Assembly (NCBI GenBank): GCA_028293545.1
Contig: JAQGOP010000035.1
Span: forward strand, 1-64,000
Direction: 5' to 3'
Source of the DNA: Verrucomicrobiota bacterium
GTDB taxonomy: Bacteria; Verrucomicrobiota; Verrucomicrobiia; Opitutales; Opitutaceae
Length of the DNA stretch: 64,000 nt
Positions 8,136 through 13,923 of the stretch are shown in pieces. The notes below the pieces were generated by a model. That model saw only the letters and a program-made list of their open reading frames with translations. It did not search any database and was not told the origin of the DNA. Both the position numbers and the translations under genes were made by a program. Each line of letters opens with the position of its first letter. The stretch's first letter is position 1.

Positions 8136-8168
8136 CGCGGAATTTCTCCCGCGCCAAGTTTCGCCGAC

Positions 8169-8203
8169 AAAAAATCCCCGCGCTCGCAGCCGAGTCGCGG
8201 GGA
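8169..8203 (-). terminator. Rho-independent terminator for the 8229-8585 gene
   Basis: An 8-bp perfect stem (TCCCCGCG at 8175-8182 with CGCGGGGA at 8196-8203) is followed on the minus strand by six T residues (A-tract 8169-8174 on the plus strand). It lies between two convergent genes, 26 nt past the stop at 8229, and may also slow rightward transcripts from the AAA+ gene. Confidence 0.75.
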
Positions 8204-8228
8204 CGAAGTGCCCGAAAAACAGGACGGG

Positions 8229-8585
8229 CTAATTCCGGGTGACGTCGCTCGGCGCCTGCGGCAGCCGCGCCCGCTTGGCCACGGCCCGCACGAAGGGCTG
8301 TGGCAAGCGCCGCGTCCGGCGCGGGATTTTCTCCTTGGCACGCAGACTGACCACCCGTCCGGCCGCCGCCGGCCAGTGGATCGAGTCGAGGTAATCGTCG
8401 GCGAGCCCGGCCGCATCGCGGCCGCTCAGGTTCAAGTGGATCAGCCCCTCCACGGTGGGCGCCCGCCGGCCCATCAGGCGGCGAAGAAGCGCGACCGCGC
8501 CGACATACGCGCGGTGGGCTGGTTTCGGGAGTTCGATGCTCAGCCGGATTGCTCCGGTGCGTTTGGGTTTGTAGGGTTCGTTCAT
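8229..8585 (-). CDS. Hypothetical basic protein
   Basis: 118 residues from the ATG at 8585 (MNEPYKPKRTGAIRLSIELP); an upstream alternative start at 8606 adds 7 residues. The protein is basic, with RLSIELPKPAHRAYVGAVALLRRLMGR in its first half, which faintly recalls a ribbon-helix-helix strand-helix-helix, and a C-terminal Arg/Pro-rich tail. No function is assigned. It is a single-gene unit with its own terminator and lies convergent to the AAA+ gene, downstream of the AraC-type gene on the same strand (90 nt gap). Confidence 0.6.
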   Translation of the reverse strand: MNEPYKPKRTGAIRLSIELPKPAHRAYVGAVALLRRLMGRRAPTVEGLIHLNLSGRDAAGLADDYLDSIHWPAAAGRVVSLRAKEKIPRRTRRLPQPFVRAVAKRARLPQAPSDVTRN

Positions 8586-8675
8586 GGTTGCTGGAGAAGA
8601 AAGCAATTCAAACGTAACAAAAATACCCGGACGAAAACAGGGAAGGGTCGGTCGTCTTTCGCATTCAAGCGGACA

Positions 8676-9581
8676 CTAGGCACGGGGGATGAGGGAGCTG
8701 GGCGTGACGCCGAGCGCCTTGCGGACGAGCCGCCGCAGATGCCCGGCGCTCGAGAACCCCGCGCCCTCCGCGGCTTCCTCGACGGTGCAGTTCCCGGACT
8801 TGAGGAGGAGGAGGGCCGCATCCAGCCGCTTCGTGATCACGTACTCTTGCGGCGAGCGCCCGGTCGCCCGATTGAAGACGCGCCGGAAATTTCGTCCGCT
8901 CATGCTCAAAGCCCGCGCCATTTTTTCGACCGGCACCTTCTCGCCCCGCGCCTGCTTCAGAATGTACGCGTCGACCTGGCCCACGACCGCGATCGCGACC
9001 TTCGACAACGGTTCGCCCTCGTTGATGCGGGTATGGGCCTCGAACATGATCGCCGACAGGTTGTCTCCCAAGCCCGCGAGTCGCCAGTCCTGCGCGGGGC
9101 GCGGCTTCGCCACGAGCAGGCGCACCTGCTGGCAGACGCGCACCATGTCTTGATGTGCCACGGCGATGGCCGCGAGCGGCATCCCGATCGGGCTCGCCGT
9201 CAGGACGTAACTGGAAAAGAAATGCTCCACGAACCGGCGCTGCGCGAGCAAGAGGATCAGATCCGCGGCCGAGCGCCACGTGACCTGGTACGAGCAACCC
9301 GGCGGGGACAGGAAGACGAAGTCACCCCGCGCATCGTCCAGGATTCCGGACACGTCGCCGCATTTCCACGCGACCGTGCTCCACGCCGCGCCAAACTGGA
9401 TCGCGATCAGCCACTCGTCATGCCGATGCCACGGGAAGACATCGGGCTGCACGGAGCCGGCGGCGATGCTCGCTCCCCGCCCCTCGACCAGGCGAAGCGC
9501 GCAGATGTGCTGGGATCCGACCGGCAGCGTGCTGGTGGAGAAGGGAGAGTGGGGAAGGACGTTCCCCTGTAGACTGCTCAT
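8676..9581 (-). CDS. AraC-family transcriptional regulator
   Basis: 301 residues. The N-terminal half has a cupin-like ligand-binding pattern (VFPWHRHDEWLIAIQFG), and the C-terminal 100 residues are an AraC/XylS double helix-turn-helix: VEKMARALSMSGRNFRRVFNRATG, then PQEYVITKRLDAALLLL and VEEAAEGAGFSSAGHLRRLVRKALGVTP, the second helix-turn-helix being the family signature. It probably controls the adjacent racemase-like gene (9698-10423, same strand, upstream) or another locus. No transfer gene looks like an obvious target, so this pair reads as cargo. Confidence 0.9.
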   Translation of the reverse strand: MSSLQGNVLPHSPFSTSTLPVGSQHICALRLVEGRGASIAAGSVQPDVFPWHRHDEWLIAIQFGAAWSTVAWKCGDVSGILDDARGDFVFLSPPGCSYQVTWRSAADLILLLAQRRFVEHFFSSYVLTASPIGMPLAAIAVAHQDMVRVCQQVRLLVAKPRPAQDWRLAGLGDNLSAIMFEAHTRINEGEPLSKVAIAVVGQVDAYILKQARGEKVPVEKMARALSMSGRNFRRVFNRATGRSPQEYVITKRLDAALLLLKSGNCTVEEAAEGAGFSSAGHLRRLVRKALGVTPSSLIPRA

Positions 9582-9697
9582 GCATGTAGGGACCCTTCGG
9601 CTGGTTGTGATCTGTCCGTCGGGATGCCGTTCACTCTACGGGAAGCGGACGAGCGCCGCGAGTATCCCAACGGACAAAGACCGGCTTCAACCGGACG

Positions 9698-10423
9698 CTA
9701 TGCCGCATAATAGATGCAGGGCGGCGCTGGGCGCAGGTCGGATGCGATTGCCCAGCGCGCGGCAATCTGCCCGTGGACCACGGCCGCATCGAAGACCGGC
9801 ATGAGGGCCTCGGTCATGCTCACCCATCGGGAGAGAAGTGGCCGCGCCATGACGATCCCCTGCACGTCCTCCTGCTTTCGCCACGCCGTGATCGCCGCCA
9901 TGATCGAGGCCTTGTTCGCCGGGGAGAGAGGTGATCCTGCTTGCAGCGACAGGGTATGCGCCAACCAATCGCGAAAGCGCAGCTCGGGAGTCACGACCAT
10001 AAGATGATCGAGGCCCGTTCGCCACCCGCGCTCCTCGGCTTCCGTGCGCAGGCCGAGAACCGCCACCTTGTCGTAGCCGTAGGAGTGGATTTTTGCCGCC
10101 ATGGCCGCCGCCATATCGATGTGCGGCAAATGCAGCGCCGTGGCCGCCGCCCGCGCGGCGGGTTGCCACGCGCTGTTGCAAACGACCAACGCCTCGGCTC
10201 CCGCCGCGGCGAGTTTCTGGGCCGACACCGTCAGCCGGGCCGTGAGGGCATCCCAATCCTGCTTGGCGACGAGGGGCTCCGTCTCCGCAACGTCGACGCA
10301 GTCAATGACCAGATTGGCCGTATTCCCCGGTCCAAATGCGCCCCAGACCTCGCTGTTGATCGCTTGGCAGTACAGGTCCGGCATCGCGTCGTCTACGCTG
10401 CCAATCAGGCCAAGTCTTTTCAT
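9698..10423 (-). CDS. Aspartate/glutamate racemase-superfamily protein, second catalytic Cys not conserved
   Basis: 241 residues. The start LGLIGSVDDAMPDLYCQAIN and the segment ALVVCNSAWQP (Cys82) correspond to the first glycine-rich region and the first catalytic-cysteine motif (CNTAH) of Asp/Glu racemases and related hydantoin racemase/maleate isomerase enzymes. The place of the second catalytic Cys (normally LGCTE) reads GIVMARPLLS, so the two-base racemisation mechanism is probably not intact. It may be a decarboxylase/isomerase relative that uses one Cys, or a binding protein. It lies 117 bp upstream of the AraC-type gene on the same strand. No Shine-Dalgarno is evident. Confidence 0.75.
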   Translation of the reverse strand: MKRLGLIGSVDDAMPDLYCQAINSEVWGAFGPGNTANLVIDCVDVAETEPLVAKQDWDALTARLTVSAQKLAAAGAEALVVCNSAWQPAARAAATALHLPHIDMAAAMAAKIHSYGYDKVAVLGLRTEAEERGWRTGLDHLMVVTPELRFRDWLAHTLSLQAGSPLSPANKASIMAAITAWRKQEDVQGIVMARPLLSRWVSMTEALMPVFDAAVVHGQIAARWAIASDLRPAPPCIYYAA

Positions 10424-10570
10424 AAGGAGCGTTCATGCGGTGTTGGTGAGATCGCGAGCCGTTCTCAATTCGAGGACGCGGCAAAGCAGCCACGGAAGGC
10501 GGCAATGGCTATAACGCACAAGGCGGTTAAATCCGTGCCCACAATTCCAAGAAATTTTCCTGGGGTTGCG

Positions 10571-12070
10571 TTAGGCCGCCTCGCGCACCTCTTCGGGCGC
10601 GTTCTGCAACGTGAAACCGGTGAAGGGCAGCTTCTTGGCCCGCGGTTTCCCCAAGGAAGCCGGATGCCGCACAACTGCATGCCCTTCGGGCAGGGCGAGC
10701 AACTCCGCCGTTTTATACCACGGTTCGTCCGCCATCTGCCAATTGCGGGAGGATCGTCCACCGCTCGTTCCCCCGCTGATTTTCCTCACCTCCCTCCCGC
10801 CCATTTTTTCCGACAGGATCTTGGCTCCCTTCTCATCGGCCGCGCGAAAATGAATCTGCGTCCGCAAATTCGCCATGAAGACATCCGCCTTCCGCTCGGT
10901 CTCGAACGACGCGTAGAACGAGAGCGGCGTCTGCGTGGCGGAGATCAAGCACACGCCCGCCTCTCGTAATTCATCCACCGTCAGGTGATCCGAGAAGCCG
11001 TCCTCCGACACGAGCGTCGTCTTCTGGCCCTCGTCCAGGACGAGCGTGATGACGTTGCGCCGCCGCAATCCCGCCGGTTCGAGATCGAAGCGCCGGAAGG
11101 CATGCAGGAAGAACAGCTGCTTGCAGAGGAGGTTCAGATAGCGGCGCTCCAATTGGTAGGTTTGCGGCACCGACAGGCAGATCAACCGTCCCCGATCGAC
11201 CTCGGCCAAGGAAAAATTCGGATCGACCGAGCAGAACACCTCGCGAATGTCCGGCGGCGTGTAGGGCCGCAGATAATTCGCGACCGTGTAGACCGTGCCG
11301 CTTTTCTGCTCGGGCGGCTGGCCCGCGAAGTCCTTGAAGAACTGCCGCTCCGCCGCCGCCCCGTCGCCCTTCGCCGTCGCGAGGTGCTCGAGGAGCGTCC
11401 CCGTGTCGCTCGAAATGCAGATGACGTTGTGGACGTTGGACAGCGTGACAGCGAGGCCCGCGCATTCCAGGGCCTGCATGGCATGGGTGATCGCATCCCG
11501 GGCCGTCTCCTTGAAAAACGATTGCCCGCCTCGTTGACCCGCAGCCGTCGCGGTATCGACAACGATTTTCGCATAGGTCCCCCACGGCACACTCGGGTCG
11601 CCGAGGACGTTCAGTCGGAGGGGAGGCGTCCACGCTGCCCGCGACACATGCGTCGGCCGGACCCGAATCAGCCGCAGGCTCTCTTCCTGTCGCAGCGCCT
11701 TCGCCATCGCGGAAATTGGCTTCCACAACACGCCTTTGGAATCGATCGCGAGGACGCCCGTTCCCGGCAACGCCCGTCGCAGTCCGTGCACGATCGGGAC
11801 AACCGCGCGCGCCGTCTTCCCCGTGCCGGTGGCACCCGTGACCAGGAAGTGGCAGCAGACCTGATCCCGCGTCCACGTATAACCCCAGAGTTTCAGGAGA
11901 ACGTCGCTGCCGGAAAAAGCCCACTCGGCGACAGCCTCGTGCGCATACCGGACACTCGCGCCCAACGCGGCGACCGTCACCCAATACGCCTCGGGACTCG
12001 TCGCCTGCGTTCGGAAGAGCCAGGCCGCCGCGAGACAGGCCGAGGCGTGGAGTGCCGGCCGGCCCTTCAC
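10571..12070 (-). CDS. VirD4/TraG-family type IV coupling protein
   Basis: 499 residues from a GTG start that overlaps the stop of the preceding gene (GTGA). One or two short N-terminal hydrophobic helices (about 9-40) precede a Walker A GATGTGKT (79-86), a RecA-like ATPase core, Walker B VITLVLDEGQ (near 350) and the TraG/TraD C-terminal region ending before residue 470. Coupling proteins deliver the relaxase-DNA complex to the secretion channel. It is shorter than RK2 TraG (about 635). It is the last gene of a leftward operon with the traK/traL/traM-like genes rather than part of the VirB operon. Confidence 0.88.
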   Translation of the reverse strand: MKGRPALHASACLAAAWLFRTQATSPEAYWVTVAALGASVRYAHEAVAEWAFSGSDVLLKLWGYTWTRDQVCCHFLVTGATGTGKTARAVVPIVHGLRRALPGTGVLAIDSKGVLWKPISAMAKALRQEESLRLIRVRPTHVSRAAWTPPLRLNVLGDPSVPWGTYAKIVVDTATAAGQRGGQSFFKETARDAITHAMQALECAGLAVTLSNVHNVICISSDTGTLLEHLATAKGDGAAAERQFFKDFAGQPPEQKSGTVYTVANYLRPYTPPDIREVFCSVDPNFSLAEVDRGRLICLSVPQTYQLERRYLNLLCKQLFFLHAFRRFDLEPAGLRRRNVITLVLDEGQKTTLVSEDGFSDHLTVDELREAGVCLISATQTPLSFYASFETERKADVFMANLRTQIHFRAADEKGAKILSEKMGGREVRKISGGTSGGRSSRNWQMADEPWYKTAELLALPEGHAVVRHPASLGKPRAKKLPFTGFTLQNAPEEVREAA

Positions 12071-12540
12071 CGCAAAAACAAGATCACGGCGCCGAGGACC
12101 CCAAGGGCGACGCCGACCAGCAACGCCGCCAGCAGCTGGCGGCGCTGCGCGACCTGAAAACGCCGGGCGAGCGGTGTCAGGTCTCGCGTGAGCGCCGCCA
12201 CTTGCCCGAGGGCTTCGCCGAGCGGAGTCTTGAGCGACGCCTCCAGCTGTTTCGAGAATTCCGCCGGCTTTTCCTCGAGAGCCGCCTGCAGATTCGAGAG
12301 TGCATCGCTGACCCCGGTGACCGTCTCGGCCGTTTCACCGAGTGACTGGATCCGGCTGTCGAGGAGGGTCCGCAGCTCCAGGGTTCCGGCCCGCAGCGTG
12401 TCTTCGCACGCCTTGATCCGGTGCCAGTGCCACGCGATCAAAAGAAACACGGGATCGTCCGGTTGCAGCCGGTAGCGCGCCACGATCCATTGCAAATCCT
12501 CGGGAAACGCCGCCGGATCGAACAACTCCTCGGGCTTCAT
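12067..12540 (-). CDS. TraM-like tail-anchored coiled-coil protein
   Basis: 157 residues with a helical, Leu/Glu-rich middle (about 45-125: LRTLLDSRIQSLGETAETVT, LSNLQAALEEKPAEF) and one C-terminal transmembrane helix (about 136-155) ending ILFLR. Size, topology and place directly after a ParA-like gene match IncP TraM, an accessory protein encoded in the traK-traL-traM unit next to oriT. Overlaps of 4 nt with both neighbours (ATGA with the ParA-like gene, GTGA with the coupling protein) show tight coupling. Assignment is by context more than by sequence. Confidence 0.6.
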   Translation of the reverse strand: MKPEELFDPAAFPEDLQWIVARYRLQPDDPVFLLIAWHWHRIKACEDTLRAGTLELRTLLDSRIQSLGETAETVTGVSDALSNLQAALEEKPAEFSKQLEASLKTPLGEALGQVAALTRDLTPLARRFQVAQRRQLLAALLVGVALGVLGAVILFLR

Positions 12541-13247
12541 GCGGCGATCAAGAGGGCGCGGGCTTTGGCGAATTCCGCGGCCATGAGCGCGTGATACCGG
12601 ATGCAGCGCGAGCGATCGAGGAGGTGGAGCTTCGCCGCGGTGCGCCCATTCCCCACGGTCAGGTTCGCCGACTGGAGCTGATTACGGGTCACGTCGGCGA
12701 GACTCGGGATGTCCACCTCGACGGCGCCCAGTTCCAAGAGACGTTTCCGCGCCTGGCTGCCGGCGAACTGGGAGAGGCCCGGCCCGTCGCGCAGGTTCCG
12801 CGCGACGAGCCAGCGGACCTTGGGCCCATGCGAGTCCAATAGTTCCGCAATCTGCGAATTCGCATCCTTGTCGTCGGTCGCGACGACGAAGAAGACGAGG
12901 AGACAGCCATACTCCGCCTGCAATTCCGGCAGCCGCGTCTCGTCCAAATAGGCGAGCACCTTACTGCCGCCCGAGGCGCGATTATCGACCAGGACCACGT
13001 CGGCCTCCGCGAGGGCGTGCACGACTCGGTCCAAGACGCCGAGCTTCTCCGTGTCGACGTCCGTATCGATAAATTCCGCTTCCGGGACAAAGCGCTGGAA
13101 CGTGGAGTTCGCATGGTCCAGGTCGAAGGCCTTCACCGACACGCCTTCCTCCACGAGGTGATCGTGGAGCAGGGTGGCGACAAAGCTCTTGCCGATGCCT
13201 CCCTTGTCCTGCGGAAAAAGAATCAAGCGTTGGGCGGGTTCATTCAT
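12537..13247 (-). CDS. ParA/MinD-like ATPase (TraL/VirC1 type)
   Basis: 236 residues. Deviant Walker A KGGIGKS near residues 15-21, Walker A' VKAFDLDHANST near 37-48 (Asp in the LDHA strand), and a Walker B-like ADVVLVDNRASGG near 82-94 in which Asn follows the Asp. In IncP plasmids the equivalent TraL, and VirC1 in Agrobacterium, are ParA-like proteins that help recruit the transfer complex at the cell pole. Context supports this role: it sits between a TraK-like and a TraM-like gene close to the candidate oriT. Partition of an excised circular form is an alternative. Confidence 0.78.
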   Translation of the reverse strand: MNEPAQRLILFPQDKGGIGKSFVATLLHDHLVEEGVSVKAFDLDHANSTFQRFVPEAEFIDTDVDTEKLGVLDRVVHALAEADVVLVDNRASGGSKVLAYLDETRLPELQAEYGCLLVFFVVATDDKDANSQIAELLDSHGPKVRWLVARNLRDGPGLSQFAGSQARKRLLELGAVEVDIPSLADVTRNQLQSANLTVGNGRTAAKLHLLDRSRCIRYHALMAAEFAKARALLIAA

Positions 13248-13253
13248 AAGGGA

Positions 13254-13616
13254 TCAGTAGTGGTCGCGGGCAATCTTCGGCCCGCGCTTGGGGGAAAGCT
13301 GGGAGGCCGCAGAGGGCGACAATCCCGGCAGGGTTGGAGCGGAGGCGGCGGGCCTGGGCGCGAGGGGTTCGTCCGCCCGCGCGCGCAGAATCTCGGCCTT
13401 GGTGAACTTGCGCCGGCAGAAGATGCCCACCGCAGCCGGGGAAACTTTAAGGCCGTGCTTAGTCAACGTGGCCGCGATCTGTTCATAACTCATGAACTTC
13501 ACCCGCCAGAGCAGCAGCACGTCCCGATACGGATCCAAGAGCCCACGCGTGTGCTCGGCCGGGTCGTACCGGCGGGCGTCCTCGAGCAGGCGGGCGTGAA
13601 GCGAATCCGTTTCCAT
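13254..13616 (-). CDS. TraK-like helix-turn-helix protein, candidate oriT-binding accessory factor
   Basis: 120 residues from the ATG at 13616; a longer frame to 13688 exists but runs through the motif at 13639 and has no coding character. A central helix-turn-helix (about 33-72: VLLLWRVKFMSYEQIAATLTKHG then VSPAAVGIFCRRKF) is followed by a Pro/Ala/Ser-rich tail. IncP TraK is a small oriT-binding protein with a similar HTH, encoded just upstream of traL. This gene starts about 110 nt from the hairpin cluster taken as oriT and is 6 nt from the ParA-like gene. Confidence 0.62.
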   Translation of the reverse strand: METDSLHARLLEDARRYDPAEHTRGLLDPYRDVLLLWRVKFMSYEQIAATLTKHGLKVSPAAVGIFCRRKFTKAEILRARADEPLAPRPAASAPTLPGLSPSAASQLSPKRGPKIARDHY

Positions 13617-13638
13617 GCAACGCCCGTAACATGCAAAA

Positions 13639-13650
13639 CGTATGGGTTTA
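13639..13650 (+). promoter_or_regulatory. Copy of the CGTATGGGTTT motif upstream of the traK-like operon
   Basis: CGTATGGGTTTA, 23 bp upstream of the traK-like start at 13616, is the same half site as in the 6706-6757 palindrome. It is placed where a repressor would cover the promoter of the leftward operon. Confidence 0.55.
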
Positions 13651-13724
13651 GTAAATCGAAAAAATCTTTCTTTCGTTCCTCCGTTCAAGGCGAGAAAGTA
13701 GTGGGCGAGTAGTGGCGGCTTCAG

Positions 13725-13870
13725 GGTTTCCTAACGGGCGTTAGGGGAGGCGTGTCCCTCCTGGGATAGGTAGAAAGGACGGCTTTTGCCGTTCAGTCGC
13801 TGGTTGATTCGCTTCGTTGACCGCATCCGTGGTCGGGCAATAATTTCGCTTCGCTCACTACGTTCGGCAT
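13725..13870. other. Candidate origin of transfer (oriT), hairpin cluster upstream of the relaxase
   Basis: This 307-bp gene-free gap between divergent transfer operons holds consecutive inverted repeats: CCTAACG/CGTTAGG (13730-13736 and 13739-13745), GGAGG/CCTCC (13746-13750 and 13757-13761), ACGGC/GCCGT (13779-13783 and 13788-13792) and GACC/GGTC (13819-13822 and 13831-13834), plus two direct copies of TTCGCTTCG (13808 and 13845). MobF relaxases nick beside such hairpins and their oriT usually lies next to the relaxase gene and to accessory DNA-binding genes, as here. The exact nic site cannot be named from the sequence alone. Confidence 0.55.
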
Positions 13871-13872
13871 CC

Positions 13873-13887
13873 TCGTATGGGTTTTGA
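13873..13887 (+). promoter_or_regulatory. Copy of the TCGTATGGGTTTT motif upstream of the relaxase
   Basis: TCGTATGGGTTTTGA matches the right arm of the 6706-6757 palindrome over 13 bases (TCGTATGGGTTTT). It lies 37 bp before the relaxase start, between the hairpin cluster and a second copy at 13908. Confidence 0.6.
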
Positions 13888-13907
13888 CTCGTCAAGGGAT
13901 GTAAAAA

Positions 13908-13920
13908 CCGTATGGGTTTA
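13908..13920 (+). promoter_or_regulatory. Second motif copy, immediately before the relaxase start
   Basis: CCGTATGGGTTTA, in the same orientation as the 13873 copy and 35 bp from it (about 3.3 helical turns), ends 3 bp before the relaxase ATG at 13924. Two phased sites suggest cooperative binding on one face of the DNA. The motif itself contains an ATG at 13912 that opens the same frame, but 13924 is preferred because the motif is non-coding elsewhere. Confidence 0.55.
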
Positions 13921-13923
13921 GGC

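Noticed and set aside
10424-10570. Additional small gene between racemase-like and coupling protein
   Set aside because: Short frames here overlap neighbours and have no start signal or recognisable sequence; nothing is visible in the gap.
13257-13716. Repeated AGTAGTGG at 13257, 13697 and 13709, and similar near 24180
   Set aside because: Only eight bases with no consistent context; chance level for this length and composition.
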